64,000 nt of DNA from Bartonella sp. AR 15-3 (lineage in GTDB: Bacteria > Pseudomonadota > Alphaproteobacteria > Rhizobiales > Rhizobiaceae): assembly GCF_002022445.1 (NCBI RefSeq), contig NZ_MUYE01000001.1:806001-870000 (forward strand), in the 5' to 3' direction. This document shows positions 18,084-29,054 of this stretch, piece after piece. Every line of letters starts with the position of its first letter. Position 1 is the first letter of the stretch. The notes beneath the pieces are model-generated. The model saw only the letters and a program-made list of their open reading frames with translations. It ran no database searches and had not been told where the DNA came from. The position numbers were made by a program, and so were the translations under genes.

Positions 18084-19466
18084 ATGTTAAATAAATTAAA
18101 AACTCCAATCCATATTATCGGCGGTGGTCTTGCAGGCAGTGAAGCAAGTTGGCAAATTGCTCAATTAGGGATTCCTGTTGTCTTGCATGAAATGCGCCCA
18201 AAAAGAAAATCTGATGCTCATAAAACAGATAAACTTGCAGAGCTCGTCTGCTCAAATTCATTTCGCTCAGATGATGCATCAAAAAATGCTGTAGGACTTT
18301 TACATGCCGAAATGCGATTAGCCAAATCCTTAATTATGAAAGCTGCAGATAGTAATAAAGTGCCAGCTGGAGGTGCACTTGCTGTTGACCGTAATGAATT
18401 CTCAAAAACTATTACAGAAACACTTGAAAAACATCCCTTTATAACCATACAACGCAGAGAAATTCACGAGATTCCTGAAGACTGGAATAATGTTATTATT
18501 GCTACTGGTCCTCTTACCTCACCAAAATTTTCTCAAGCGATACAAGCAATAACTGGAACAGAAGCGCTTTCTTTTTTTGATGCTCTTGCGCCTATTATTT
18601 ATACTGAAAGTATTAATATGAACATTTGTTGGTACCAATCTCGATATGACAAAATTGGTCCTGAAGGAACGGGGAAAGATTATCTTAATTGTCCTCTTAA
18701 TCAAGAACAATATAAAATTTTTGTTCAAGCCTTGATAAGTGGAGAAAAAGTAGAATTTCGTGAATTTGAAAACATATCCTATTTTGATGGATGCTTACCA
18801 GTTGAAGTTATGGCTGAACGTGGGCTTGAAACTCTAAGATATGGCCCTATGAAACCTATGGGGCTCACTAATACTCATCACCCTAAAATCAAACCTTATG
18901 CTGTTATACAATTACGTCAAGATAACAAGCTGGGTACGCTTTACAATATGGTCGGGTTTCAAACAAAACTGAAATATAGTGAGCAGACACGTATTTTTAG
19001 AATGATTCCTGGTCTTGAAAAAGCAGAATTTGCACGCCTTGGTGGTCTTCACCGCAATACGTATCTCAATTCACCAATTCTTCTTGATGAGAGTCTTCGT
19101 TTAAAACAAAAACCACAACTGCGTTTTGCTGGACAAATTACAGGCTGTGAAGGTTACATAGAATCAGCAGCGATAGGACTGCTCGCTGGACGTTTCGCTG
19201 CTGCTGAATATAATCATGCTTGCCCTTCTCTACCACCAAAAACTACAGCATTTGGAGCTCTTTTGAACCATATTACTGGTGGTCATATTGTTACTAATGA
19301 AACAGGAAAAAGATCCTTCCAACCAATGAATATCAATTTTGGTCTTTTTCCACCTATTATTTCCACCAATCCTTTAGAAAAAAGTTTACCACATAAAGAA
19401 AAAAAACAAGCTATAATTGAACGAGCTTTAAATGATTGTATTCAATGGTTAAAAAATAGCTTTTAA
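18084..19466 (+). CDS. trmFO: Folate-dependent tRNA (uracil-5-)-methyltransferase TrmFO
   Basis: TrmFO makes ribothymidine at position 54 of tRNA, using methylenetetrahydrofolate and FAD. The 460-residue protein opens with the FAD-binding [12 protein letters not shown] (GxGxxG) and the conserved [15 protein letters not shown] and [12 protein letters not shown]. Later blocks include [29 protein letters not shown] and the C-terminal [21 protein letters not shown]. It is transcribed opposite to its neighbours and next to a tRNA gene. Length is normal. Confidence 0.98.
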   Translation: MLNKLKTPIHIIGGGLAGSEASWQIAQLGIPVVLHEMRPKRKSDAHKTDKLAELVCSNSFRSDDASKNAVGLLHAEMRLAKSLIMKAADSNKVPAGGALAVDRNEFSKTITETLEKHPFITIQRREIHEIPEDWNNVIIATGPLTSPKFSQAIQAITGTEALSFFDALAPIIYTESINMNICWYQSRYDKIGPEGTGKDYLNCPLNQEQYKIFVQALISGEKVEFREFENISYFDGCLPVEVMAERGLETLRYGPMKPMGLTNTHHPKIKPYAVIQLRQDNKLGTLYNMVGFQTKLKYSEQTRIFRMIPGLEKAEFARLGGLHRNTYLNSPILLDESLRLKQKPQLRFAGQITGCEGYIESAAIGLLAGRFAAAEYNHACPSLPPKTTAFGALLNHITGGHIVTNETGKRSFQPMNINFGLFPPIISTNPLEKSLPHKEKKQAIIERALNDCIQWLKNSF

Positions 19467-20067
19467 CTGAATTGTTGTATTTGGTTATAACCATAATACT
19501 TGCTAATCCGACTTTTGATCTATTAAATAATTTGGATTATTGCTAAAAAATAATGTAAGATTATTCATTTTATTAACGTGTGTATTATCTTCTACTATAA
19601 TAAGAAGAGAACATCGCGATTATATAGATATTAATAAGCTCAACAATACATTTCTATTATGATAAAAAACTTACTTTTTTATTGCTATATTTATAAATAC
19701 TCCTACGCTATTAAATATTATTAACAATAATTTATATAAATTTATTAATATAATAAATCAAAAGATGCTATTTATCAGTTATATACACTAACCAATATTA
19801 AGATATAAGTAAGAGTATCTATGTTTTTTTACACAAAAAATCCAACGAGCGCATTATCTCAATGAACTAAAAACGGCTATGACTATGCTTGAATGATTAT
19901 AATAAAAAATAATCAACTAGTATATCTCAGTTACTTTTTAATATAAATACTCGAGTCATTGCTTGAATTCCTACTATATAGACCAACATTTACAGCTCTT
20001 ACATTTTCATCCATAAAGCTAAATAATATATTTCATAAACATGTGCCAACTACTTTTAGGCATTCCT
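19467..20067. other. 600-bp AT-rich spacer without a recognisable gene
   Basis: Between trmFO and the HU terminator I see no open frame with family features, no tRNA and no repeat array, only AT-rich sequence with many stops in all frames. It is likely a decayed gene or plain spacer. Confidence 0.5.
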
Positions 20068-20099
20068 AAAGAACCGGCTTATTTATAAACCGGCTCTTT
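20068..20099 (-). terminator. Rho-independent terminator hairpin after the HU gene
   Basis: On the minus strand AAAGAGCCGG and CCGGTTCTTT flank a 12-base AT-rich loop, forming a 10-bp stem with one G-U pair. It lies just after the HU stop, so it should end that transcript. The trailing T run is short. Confidence 0.75.
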
Positions 20100-20114
20100 A
20101 AAAAGTAGTTTGAA

Positions 20115-20393
20115 TTATTTGTTATTAACAGCTTCTTTAAGACTTTTTCCTGCAGAAAATTTAGGCACAGAACGTGCAGGAATAGTAATTTCAGCACCTG
20201 TTGAAGGATTTCGTCCTTTTGTAGCAGCACGATGAGAAACTTCAAAAGAACCAAAACCTGGAAGACGAACGTCACCTCCCGAAGCTAAAGCTTCTGTAAC
20301 AGAAGCGATAAAAGCATCTACAGAAGAACCAGCTTGAGCTTTCGAGATACCTGCTTTTTCAGCAATTGAATTAACCAATTCACTTTTATTCAT
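20115..20393 (-). CDS. hup: DNA-binding protein HU
   Basis: HU is a histone-like protein that bends DNA and compacts the nucleoid. The 92-residue sequence is a textbook member: MNKSELV at the start, the helical dimerisation half, [13 protein letters not shown], and the DNA-binding arm [14 protein letters not shown] followed by [13 protein letters not shown]. It lies downstream of lon, co-oriented but 230 bp away, and ends in a clear hairpin terminator. This lon-hup order is common in alphaproteobacteria. Confidence 0.98.
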   Translation of the reverse strand: MNKSELVNSIAEKAGISKAQAGSSVDAFIASVTEALASGGDVRLPGFGSFEVSHRAATKGRNPSTGAEITIPARSVPKFSAGKSLKEAVNNK

Positions 20394-20626
20394 TTAACAT
20401 TTCCTTTCCCTATATTGCCGAATAATAAAATTTTACCGACTATGAGTGATTTTATTGAAAAGTACAGGAAACAGAAGTGCTATTTTTCTTCAACACATTG
20501 TTTTTTTAGAAATAATCGTAGTTATTCACGGAATTTTTTTATTATTTCTCTAAAATAGATAAAATTATAGCTCCCCAAATGGCTCTCATGTGCTTTTTAC
20601 AGCATAATTATAGCTTATAATGTGAA

Positions 20627-23050
20627 TCAGTGCGCAACTAAGATTCCCTCATTATCGCTTTCTGTTTTAACAGTTTCAGATATTGTAGAAGGCTCTGTCC
20701 ATTCTATAGCCTTAGGAAAACAAATCAAAGCGTGTCTAAGAACTTCACTTATATGAGTTACCGGAATAATCTCCATATTATTTTTGACATCATCGGGGAT
20801 ATCAACTAGATCTTTCGCGTTTTCTTCAGGAATAAGCACTTTCTTGATTCCCCCTCGAAGAGCCGCAAGCAATTTTTCTTTTAATCCACCAATCGGTAAC
20901 ACACATCCACGCAAGGTAATTTCACCGGTCATAGCAACATCCTTATAAACAGGTATTCCTGTTAACACTGAAACAATTGCTGTTACCATTGCAATTCCAG
21001 CTGATGGACCATCTTTAGGTGTAGCACCTTCCGGAACATGAACATGAATATCACGTTTATCAAAAAATGGAGGCTCAATACCAAAATCAACAGCACGAAA
21101 ACGCACATAAGATGCTGCTGCAGAAATTGATTCTTTCATAATATCGCGCAAATTACCAGTCACAGTCATCTTACCTTTACCTGACATCATAACACCTTCA
21201 ATAGTCAGCAACTCCCCACCCACTTCAGTCCAAGCAAGCCCTGTAACGACACCAATCTGATTTTCACCATCAACTTGTCCAAAGCGATAACGTTTAACAC
21301 CTAAGAAATCATTAATATTGTCTTTTCTAATTTCTATAAATTTTTGATTAGTTTTAAGAATTTTTGTAACTGATTTACGCGCTATTTTCATCAACTCACG
21401 TTCAAGATTTCGAACACCAGCCTCACGCGTATAAAATTGAATAATTGATCTTATTGCATCATCAGAAATACTTAATTCTTTTTTAGAAAGAGCATGATCC
21501 TTTAATGCTTTTGGCAAAAGATGCTGTTTAACAATCTCCATTTTTTCACACTCAGTATAACCAGCAATGCGAATGATTTCCATCCTATCCATTAATGGCC
21601 CTGGAATATTCAATGTATTGGAAGTTGTAATAAACATAACATCAGACAGATCATATTCTACTTCTAAATAATGATCAATAAATGTACTATTTTGTTCAGG
21701 ATCAAGAACTTCTAGTAAAGCTGATGAGGGATCTCCACGGAAATCTTGCCCCATTTTATCAATTTCATCAAGCAAAAAAAGCGGATTAGATTTTTTAGCT
21801 TTCTTCATAGACTGAATAATTTTTCCAGGCATAGAACCAATATAAGTCCGACGATGCCCACGAATTTCAGCTTCGTCGCGAACACCTCCTAATGAGATAC
21901 GAACATATTCTCGACCTGTTGCTTTTGCAATAGAACGCGCAAGTGATGTCTTTCCAACACCAGGAGGACCTAACAAACAAATAATAGGACCTCGTATTTT
22001 TGATGATCTGCTTTGCACTGCTAAATATTCAACGATTCGCTCTTTGACTTTTTCAAGACCAAAGTGCTCATTATCCATAGTTTTTTCAGCAAAACTAAGA
22101 TCATTTTTAATTTTTGATTTTTTGCTCCAAGGAATAGCTAAAAGCCAATCAAGATAATTACGTACAACTGTTGCCTCTGCAGACATGGGAGACATATTAC
22201 GTAATTTTTTGAGTTCTGACCCAGCTTTTTCTCGTGCTTCTTTCGAAAGCTTAGTTTTTCTAATACGCTCTTCTAGTTCAGATAGTTCATCCTGCCCCTC
22301 ATCACCTGCCCCTAATTCTTTCTGAATAGCCTTTAACTGCTCATTAAGATAATATTCTCGTTGATTCTTTTCCATTTGCCGTTTGACATGTGAACGAATA
22401 CGCTTTTCGACTTGTAAAACAGAAATCTCTGCTTCCATGAAAGAAAGTACACGCTCAAGACGATTACGTATAGGCAATAATGTCAATATTTTTTGTTTTT
22501 CTGCAAGTTTAATAACTAAATGAGATGCAATAGTATCAGCAAGTTTAGAAGGATCATCAATCTGACTAATAGCACTGACAATTTCAGGAGAAATTTTCTT
22601 ATTTAGTTTTACATAATTTTCAAAGTAAGAAATTACCGATCGAGAAAGCGCCTTGATTTCAACACCATCATCCTTCGTTTCCTCTGTAATAGTTACATAA
22701 GCTTGAAGATAATCATCGTTCTCAATAAATTGATTAATTTTTGCACGTGCAGTCCCCTCAACCAAAACCTTTACAGTTCCATCAGGAAGCTTTAAAAGTT
22801 GAAGAATTTTAGCGATAGTACCAACATCATAAATATCTGCCGAAGTTGGATCATCATCAGCAGCATTTTTTTGCGTCACCAGTAATATTTGTTTATCCAT
22901 TACCATCGTCTTTTCAAGAGCACAAATTGACTTTTCTCGGCCTACAAAAAGCGGAACAATGATATGCGGGAAGACAACAATATCACGAAGTGGCAAAACA
23001 GCATAAAACTCTTCTATCTCCTTGCCTGTCTTTTCATCAATATATTGCAT
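20627..23050 (-). CDS. lon: ATP-dependent protease La (Lon)
   Basis: Lon degrades misfolded and regulatory proteins in the cytoplasm. The ATG at 23048-23050 follows AAAGGAAA, giving 807 residues; an upstream in-frame start 45 bp away is less likely. The LON substrate-binding domain begins near [15 protein letters not shown]. The AAA+ module has Walker A GPPGVGKT near residue 360 and Walker [11 protein letters not shown]. The protease domain has the catalytic Ser in [11 protein letters not shown] and the Lys in [10 protein letters not shown]. It sits next to clpX and clpP in the quality-control block. Confidence 0.98.
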   Translation of the reverse strand: MQYIDEKTGKEIEEFYAVLPLRDIVVFPHIIVPLFVGREKSICALEKTMVMDKQILLVTQKNAADDDPTSADIYDVGTIAKILQLLKLPDGTVKVLVEGTARAKINQFIENDDYLQAYVTITEETKDDGVEIKALSRSVISYFENYVKLNKKISPEIVSAISQIDDPSKLADTIASHLVIKLAEKQKILTLLPIRNRLERVLSFMEAEISVLQVEKRIRSHVKRQMEKNQREYYLNEQLKAIQKELGAGDEGQDELSELEERIRKTKLSKEAREKAGSELKKLRNMSPMSAEATVVRNYLDWLLAIPWSKKSKIKNDLSFAEKTMDNEHFGLEKVKERIVEYLAVQSRSSKIRGPIICLLGPPGVGKTSLARSIAKATGREYVRISLGGVRDEAEIRGHRRTYIGSMPGKIIQSMKKAKKSNPLFLLDEIDKMGQDFRGDPSSALLEVLDPEQNSTFIDHYLEVEYDLSDVMFITTSNTLNIPGPLMDRMEIIRIAGYTECEKMEIVKQHLLPKALKDHALSKKELSISDDAIRSIIQFYTREAGVRNLERELMKIARKSVTKILKTNQKFIEIRKDNINDFLGVKRYRFGQVDGENQIGVVTGLAWTEVGGELLTIEGVMMSGKGKMTVTGNLRDIMKESISAAASYVRFRAVDFGIEPPFFDKRDIHVHVPEGATPKDGPSAGIAMVTAIVSVLTGIPVYKDVAMTGEITLRGCVLPIGGLKEKLLAALRGGIKKVLIPEENAKDLVDIPDDVKNNMEIIPVTHISEVLRHALICFPKAIEWTEPSTISETVKTESDNEGILVAH

Positions 23051-23221
23051 ATTTTTCCTTTCTAGAGCCTCTAACTCGTTTACAATACAAGTCACCCTTT
23101 AAAAAGCCAACTCTCTACAATAAATGAAGTGATAACTATGGACCAATAAATCAAGTCATTACGCTGTCATGTTCAAAATATCTACACCCAAATAACATTA
23201 TAACTGAATTTATAATATAGA

Positions 23222-24496
23222 TCACGCCGATACATTTTCTTTATTTTCTACATGATCTGAATAAATATAGAGAGGACAAGCCTTACCTTCAACTACATCA
23301 CTAGAAATCACCACTTCTTGAACACCCACAAGAGCTGGTAATTCAAACATAGTATCAAGAAGTATTCTTTCCATAATAGAGCGTAAGCCACGTGCACCAG
23401 TTTTACGTTCAATAGCCTTTTTGGCAATAACACGTAAAGCATCTTCATGAAAAACTAACTGAACATTTTCCATCTCAAAAAGACGTTGATACTGTTTAAC
23501 TAATGCATTTTTTGGTTGTGATAAAATTTGAACAAGCGCGCAAATATCTAAGTCTTCCAAAGTAGCTATAACAGGAAGACGACCAATAAATTCTGGTATT
23601 AAACCAAATTTTATAAGGTCTTCAGGTTCTAAATCACGGAAAATCTCACCAACACGACGCTCATCAGGAGCCTTAACAGCAGCGGAAAAACCAATTGAAG
23701 TCTTTTCACCACGTCCTGAAATAATTCTCTCTAAACCAGCAAAAGCGCCTCCACAAATAAACAAAATATTTGTTGTATCAACCTGAAGAAATTCCTGTTG
23801 TGGATGCTTACGCCCTCCTTGCGGAGGAACAGATGCTATTGTCCCTTCCATAATTTTTAACAGTGCTTGCTGAACACCCTCACCAGAAACATCCCTTGTA
23901 ATTGAAGGATTATCAGCTTTACGAGAAATTTTATCAACTTCGTCAATATATACGATACCACGTTGCGCACGTTCAACATTATAATCAGCAGATTGAAGTA
24001 GCTTCAAAATAATATTTTCAACATCTTCACCAACATAACCCGCTTCAGTTAAAGTCGTTGCATCTGCCATAGTAAAAGGCACATCAATAATACGTGCCAA
24101 TGTTTGTGCTAAATATGTCTTACCACATCCTGTCGGCCCAACAAGAAGAATATTTGATTTTGCTAACTCAACATCATTGCTTTTAGATTGATGAGCGAGG
24201 CGTTTATAATGATTATGAACAGCAACAGAAAGAACACGTTTTGCATGACGCTGGCCAATAACATAGTCATCAAGAACTGTCAAAATTTCCTGCGGAGTAG
24301 GAACACCATCACGCGCCTTAATTCCAGAAGATTTATTTTCCTCACGAATAATATCCATACACAGCTCTACACACTCATCGCAGATAAATACGGTAGGTCC
24401 TGCAATAAGCTTACGTACTTCATGCTGGCTTTTGCCACAGAATGAGCAATAGAGAGTATTTTTCGCTTCGCTCTCGCTATTGCTAGTTTTGCTCAT
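23222..24496 (-). CDS. clpX: ClpX unfoldase subunit of ClpXP
   Basis: ClpX is the AAA+ unfoldase that recognises tagged substrates and feeds them to ClpP. The 424-residue protein has the N-terminal C4 zinc-binding domain (CSFCGK and CDECVELC), Walker A GPTGCGKT and Walker [11 protein letters not shown]. It also has the pore loop GYVGEDVEN, the ClpP-binding IGF-type region (here TSIGFSA), and sensor-2 GARGLRS. Complete and of usual length. clpP lies upstream in the same orientation. Confidence 0.98.
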   Translation of the reverse strand: MSKTSNSESEAKNTLYCSFCGKSQHEVRKLIAGPTVFICDECVELCMDIIREENKSSGIKARDGVPTPQEILTVLDDYVIGQRHAKRVLSVAVHNHYKRLAHQSKSNDVELAKSNILLVGPTGCGKTYLAQTLARIIDVPFTMADATTLTEAGYVGEDVENIILKLLQSADYNVERAQRGIVYIDEVDKISRKADNPSITRDVSGEGVQQALLKIMEGTIASVPPQGGRKHPQQEFLQVDTTNILFICGGAFAGLERIISGRGEKTSIGFSAAVKAPDERRVGEIFRDLEPEDLIKFGLIPEFIGRLPVIATLEDLDICALVQILSQPKNALVKQYQRLFEMENVQLVFHEDALRVIAKKAIERKTGARGLRSIMERILLDTMFELPALVGVQEVVISSDVVEGKACPLYIYSDHVENKENVSA

Positions 24497-24690
24497 TTCA
24501 CTTTCCTTTCACTGCGATATATGAATATTTTTTTATTTAAAAATAACTTTTCTTAACTAAAATTAAAAACATACATAATATCTTTAGGTAATTTTCTTTA
24601 TTATTTTTACGAGATCGTATTTTTAAAAATAGCTATTTTAATGGCAATTCTTATACACTTCACAAATAACTACCTTTTCTATAAAAACTC

Positions 24691-25323
24691 TTAATCTTTT
24701 TCTTCTTTTTCAGTTTCTGCACGATATTGTATAACATCATCAATCAAACCAAACTGTTTAGCTTCTTCTGCTGTCATAAAATGATCGCGATCAAGAGTTT
24801 TTTCAATGACTTCATAATTCTGCCCTGTATGTTGAACATAAATTTCATTTAAACGTCGTTTCATCTTTATAATATCTTGCGCATGCCGTTCAATATCCGA
24901 GGCTTGTCCTTGAAAACCACCAGAAGGTTGATGCACCATGATACGTGCATTTGGTAAGGCAAAACGGCGACCTGCTGCTCCAGCTGTCAAGAGTAATGAT
25001 CCCATAGACGCGGCTTGTCCCATACACAAAGTAGAAACAGAAGGACGAATAAATTGCATAGTATCATAAATTGCCATACCAGATGTCACCATACCACCTG
25101 GAGAATTGATATAAAGATTAATTTCTTTTTTAGGATTCTCTGCTTCTAAAAAAAGCAATTGTGCACACACAAGCATTGCCATATTATCTTCAACAGGGCC
25201 ATTAATGAAAATAATCCGCTCCTTTAAGAGACGAGAAAAAATATCATAAGCTCGCTCACCACGATTAGTCTGTTCAATAACCATAGGAACTAAACTTAAG
25301 ACTTTTTTTGTTGGATCTCTCAT
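24691..25323 (-). CDS. clpP: ClpP protease subunit
   Basis: ClpP is the tetradecameric serine protease chamber served by ClpX. The 210-residue sequence has the catalytic Ser in [11 protein letters not shown], His in [11 protein letters not shown] and Asp in the [11 protein letters not shown] region. It also has the family start [23 protein letters not shown]. The C-terminus is short and acidic. It is 194 bp upstream of clpX, on the same strand. Confidence 0.98.
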   Translation of the reverse strand: MRDPTKKVLSLVPMVIEQTNRGERAYDIFSRLLKERIIFINGPVEDNMAMLVCAQLLFLEAENPKKEINLYINSPGGMVTSGMAIYDTMQFIRPSVSTLCMGQAASMGSLLLTAGAAGRRFALPNARIMVHQPSGGFQGQASDIERHAQDIIKMKRRLNEIYVQHTGQNYEVIEKTLDRDHFMTAEEAKQFGLIDDVIQYRAETEKEEKD

Positions 25324-25469
25324 ATCTTCACTTCCATTAATAATTAAGAATCGCCATTTACATTTTCAATAGCTTATCCATAAGCTAACAATACTCTCTT
25401 ACGCAAGCCACAATCAATTATGTTTTAGTAAGATTAAAATATTAATGGTTAAAATGACAATAATAATAC

Positions 25470-26276
25470 CTAATCAAATAAATTCTGAGCACCAGAAATA
25501 CGTGATACTGCCCAATGATAAAAGCTTCCTTTCTGAGGCTTCTGGATTGTTTTTTCCTTTCTGTGAATATGAAACCCTATGAAATGTGGATCTTGCATTG
25601 GTTCAATACCAAAAGCTGGATCAAAAATTCTTTCAGCTTTTCGTCCTGTCCAATAATAAAAAGTGTTTTTCTCCTTTGCTTCATGAAAAAAACCACTCTT
25701 TTTAGCTAACCGCGAAATACCATCATTACCAAATATAGTAATTCCAATCCTTCCTGGTAAAACCGGCAATTTTCGTCTCCTCAGCCAAAATGGCATCCAA
25801 ACACGACGTTTAAAACCTAACCAATCAGGAATAATCTCTGCATTTGCCAAATAATCCTCAAAGGCTTTTATAATAGGGTTATCAGGTGGTAAATAAAGTG
25901 CAGAGACTCCTACTCTTGCAGCATTTTCTTTTGCTAACCAAACCCGACCTACTTCTGGACGAAATTGTTTAACAAGATAAACATCTGTATCTAACCAAAC
26001 TCCTTTTTCATATTTCATCAACATAATGCGAAAAAGATCTGAAAATTGAACAATTGTAAGACCAGGCTCATAGTCAGGGAAATTGGGATCAAGGCGATAA
26101 ATTACTGAACGTGGCAAAATTGATTCGGCTTCATGCGATTCAACACCAACAGGTATGTTATCTACTTTTTCATAGCTGAAAAGCTTAACACGCTGACCAA
26201 CCTTAACCATCGATGCCAAACACAACCAATCAACTAGTCTCAATTGTTTTCCATACCAAAAAGTACAAATATCCAT
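25470..26276 (-). CDS. DXD-type glycosyltransferase (capsular polysaccharide synthesis-like)
   Basis: This 268-residue protein has the sugar-binding region with the DXD motif: FSDLFRIMLMKYEKGVWLDTDVYLV, with Asp96 and Asp98 as the likely metal and sugar-nucleotide ligands. Such enzymes transfer a sugar from a nucleotide donor. The Bartonella acceptor is unknown; LPS or a surface glycan is plausible. No signal peptide is seen, so it should act in the cytoplasm. It lies 10 bp after the trkA stop and is co-directional, which suggests one transcript with ntrYX-trkA, though a functional link is not obvious. Confidence 0.8.
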   Translation of the reverse strand: MDICTFWYGKQLRLVDWLCLASMVKVGQRVKLFSYEKVDNIPVGVESHEAESILPRSVIYRLDPNFPDYEPGLTIVQFSDLFRIMLMKYEKGVWLDTDVYLVKQFRPEVGRVWLAKENAARVGVSALYLPPDNPIIKAFEDYLANAEIIPDWLGFKRRVWMPFWLRRRKLPVLPGRIGITIFGNDGISRLAKKSGFFHEAKEKNTFYYWTGRKAERIFDPAFGIEPMQDPHFIGFHIHRKEKTIQKPQKGSFYHWAVSRISGAQNLFD

Positions 26277-26286
26277 AGATAATCTA

Positions 26287-27663
26287 TCAAAAATATTCCG
26301 AGCTTACACGAAATAATTGTTCAACATCACGTACACTATCAGCAAGAGCAAAAATTACTATCCGATCACCAGGCAAAATACGTGTATCTCCTGAAAGCTG
26401 TATTACTGTTTCATTACGATAAATAGCGCTAATTCTCAAACCCTCTGGTAAATTAAGCTCTCTCAACGGTTTACCAACTAATGAAGATGTATGCATTGCT
26501 TCAGCTTCAATAATTTCCGCAGCACCATTAAAAACAGAATGCACAGCGCGAATACGTCCACGACGCATTTGTTGTAAAATTTTTGATACAGTTACACTGC
26601 GAGGATTAAAATATGCATCTACACCAACCGCACGACTAAACTCTTGATAAGCTACATTATTAATCAACACCATATTAGCTTTGCATCCTAGTCTTTTCGC
26701 TATAATAGCACTCAAGAGATTCACCTGATCTTGATTGGTCAATGTAATCATTAAATCAGCTTGACCAATTCCAGCCTCTTGAAGAATAACAGGATCTAAA
26801 ACGTTCCCATATAAAACAGTTGTTTTTTCTAGTTGATCAGCAATAGTTAGTGCTCTTTCTTTATCTACCTCTATAATCTTCAACTTTAGTTTATGCAATC
26901 GTTTTTCAATAGCTTGAGCAACATAAAGACCAATATGACCACCACCTACAATAACGATACGATGTGCTTCTTGTTCTTTATGACCAAAAAGTCTAAGTGC
27001 ACGACGCACTTGATCACGAGCTGCAACAAGATAAATGATATCACCAACATGTAATTGTGTATCTGAATGTGCTATTAACAATTCTGAACCACGTTTAATA
27101 GCAGTAACCGTTGTTTGCAAATCAGGAAAAAGCTCTGTTAACTGCTGTAAAGGCGTATTAATAACCGGGCAATCTTCCATGCATTCTAAAGCTAATGCAA
27201 CAACAGCATCATTACAAAAATAAAGAACATCTATAGCTCCAAGCAAAGTAATACGACGCAAGACCATTTCTCCAACTTCAACTTCTGGAGAAATAACTAC
27301 ATCAATAGGAATATTCTCTCTTGCAAAGAGATTCTTATAACGTGGTTCTAAATATGATTGTGAGCGAATACGGGCTATCTTAGTTGGAATATTAAATAAT
27401 GAATGCGCTACTTGACAAGCTACCATATTAACTTCGTCAGATAAAGTCACTGCGATTAACATATCAGCCTCATCAGCACCTGCAGCTAAAAGAACTTCAG
27501 GCCTTGAACCATGGCCAATAATACATCTAACATCTAATGTATCATGAATTTTTTCGATTAATTTTGCTTCAGTATCAACAACAATAATATCATGGTTATC
27601 TGCAGCAAGACGTTCTGCTATCCCATACCCAACCTGCCCTGCTCCACAAATAATAACATGCAT
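26287..27663 (-). CDS. trkA: Trk potassium uptake regulator TrkA
   Basis: TrkA is the peripheral NAD(H)-binding gate of the Trk potassium channel. The 458-residue protein holds two copies of the RCK layout. The first has GAGQVGYGIAE at residues 6-16, and the second has GGGHIGLYVAQ near residue 235. Each nucleotide-binding half is followed by a TrkA-C domain. It follows ntrX by 3 bp. Coupling of ntrYX with trkA is common in rhizobia. The membrane partner TrkH is not in the window. Confidence 0.96.
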   Translation of the reverse strand: MHVIICGAGQVGYGIAERLAADNHDIIVVDTEAKLIEKIHDTLDVRCIIGHGSRPEVLLAAGADEADMLIAVTLSDEVNMVACQVAHSLFNIPTKIARIRSQSYLEPRYKNLFARENIPIDVVISPEVEVGEMVLRRITLLGAIDVLYFCNDAVVALALECMEDCPVINTPLQQLTELFPDLQTTVTAIKRGSELLIAHSDTQLHVGDIIYLVAARDQVRRALRLFGHKEQEAHRIVIVGGGHIGLYVAQAIEKRLHKLKLKIIEVDKERALTIADQLEKTTVLYGNVLDPVILQEAGIGQADLMITLTNQDQVNLLSAIIAKRLGCKANMVLINNVAYQEFSRAVGVDAYFNPRSVTVSKILQQMRRGRIRAVHSVFNGAAEIIEAEAMHTSSLVGKPLRELNLPEGLRISAIYRNETVIQLSGDTRILPGDRIVIFALADSVRDVEQLFRVSSEYF

Positions 27664-27666
27664 AAC

Positions 27667-29025
27667 TTATGAAACCCCAAGAACCTTAAGTTTACGGTGC
27701 AAAGCTGAACGCTCCATACCTATAAATTCAGCAGTACGCGATATATTCCCTCCTAAACGTTCAATCTGTGTCATCAAATACCTCTTTTCAAATAACTCTC
27801 GTGCCTCACGTAGTGGCAAGTCCATTATATTTTTATCTGTATCCATTTGAATCTGCAGGATAGAATCACTGACTTCAGCAGGAAGTAATTCTTTTGTTAT
27901 TGGTCCATCATCGTCACGCACAAGAATCAACAAGCGTTCAATATTGTTGCGTAACTGACGCACATTACCTGGCCAAGTATGTGTCTGCAAAATAGTTATA
28001 ACGTCATTGCTAATTTCACGAGGTTTAATGCCAACTTGCTGCGATATCTTTTTAACAAAATGATGTACAAGTTCTGGAATATCTTCACGGCGTGCAGAAA
28101 GTGGTGGAACAAAAATAGGAACAATCGAAAGACGATGGAATAGATCTTCTCTAAATTTTCCATTAGCAATAAGAGGCTCAAGATTTTGCGCTGTTGAAGA
28201 AATGACACGAACATCTACTTTCACACGTTTTGTCCCACCAACTCTTTCAAATGTTTGATTCGTTAATACCTGAAGAATCTTATTTTGAATTTCACGGGGC
28301 ATATCAGCGACTTCATCAATATACAATACTCCACCATGCGCCTCTTCTAATGCACCAATCTTGCGTTCTTCTCCCTCCAATTCACTACCAAATAACTCTA
28401 TTTCCATTCTTTCGGCGGTAATTATTGAAGCATTTATTGTAATAAATGGAGCATTAGAACGTACTGAAAGTGCATGAATAGAACGAGCAACCATCTCTTT
28501 TCCTACACCAGAAGGACCAACAATCATAACTCGGCTATTAGTAGGAGCTACTTTTTCTATAACTTGGCGCAAATGCTTCATAACACTAGATGTTCCAAGC
28601 AATTCTGGTGTTTCAATTGAGCGCTCTCGTAATTCTGAAAGCTCACGCTTTAATTTAGAATTTTCAAGTGTCCGTTCTGCGACCAATAGGAGTCGACTAG
28701 CTTTAAAGGGTTTTTCAATGAAATCATACGCTCCCCGTTTTATAGCAGAAACAGCTGTTTCAATATTACCATGACCGGAAATCATAATTACCGGAAGAGA
28801 AGGATATTGAACTTTGATTTCATCCAACAACGCCAGACCATCAAGATGACTCCCTTGTAACCAAATATCTAAAAAAATTAACTTTGGAACACGTTCACTA
28901 ATTTGTGCTAACGCTTCATCAGAGTTACATGCAACACGCGTTTCATAACCTTCATCATTCAAAATACCAGCAACAAGTTCACGAATATCTGCTTCATCAT
29001 CAACAATTAAGATATCTGATACCAT
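27667..29025 (-). CDS. ntrX: Response regulator NtrX
   Basis: NtrX is the partner of the NtrY kinase and in relatives responds to nitrogen or redox state. The 452-residue protein has a receiver domain with phospho-acceptor Asp53 (LIFLDIW) and acidic pocket DDE (9-11). The AAA+ domain has Walker A GPSGVGKE at 170-177 and Walker B GGVLYIDEVAD. The C-terminal Fis-type helix-turn-helix ends ISRTAEFIGMERSALHRKL. The GAFTGA loop that contacts sigma-54 is replaced by EGEERKIGALEEA, so classical sigma-54 activation is unlikely, as described for other alphaproteobacterial NtrX. It is 29 bp from ntrY. Confidence 0.97.
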   Translation of the reverse strand: MVSDILIVDDEADIRELVAGILNDEGYETRVACNSDEALAQISERVPKLIFLDIWLQGSHLDGLALLDEIKVQYPSLPVIMISGHGNIETAVSAIKRGAYDFIEKPFKASRLLLVAERTLENSKLKRELSELRERSIETPELLGTSSVMKHLRQVIEKVAPTNSRVMIVGPSGVGKEMVARSIHALSVRSNAPFITINASIITAERMEIELFGSELEGEERKIGALEEAHGGVLYIDEVADMPREIQNKILQVLTNQTFERVGGTKRVKVDVRVISSTAQNLEPLIANGKFREDLFHRLSIVPIFVPPLSARREDIPELVHHFVKKISQQVGIKPREISNDVITILQTHTWPGNVRQLRNNIERLLILVRDDDGPITKELLPAEVSDSILQIQMDTDKNIMDLPLREARELFEKRYLMTQIERLGGNISRTAEFIGMERSALHRKLKVLGVS

Positions 29026-29054
29026 CTTTACTCACCTATCTCATGATTTGTGAT

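Noticed and set aside
18074-18087. ACAAGTAAATCA shared with the 14-bp repeats at 13494-13521
   Set aside because: A 12-base match in AT-rich DNA with no other shared context is likely chance.
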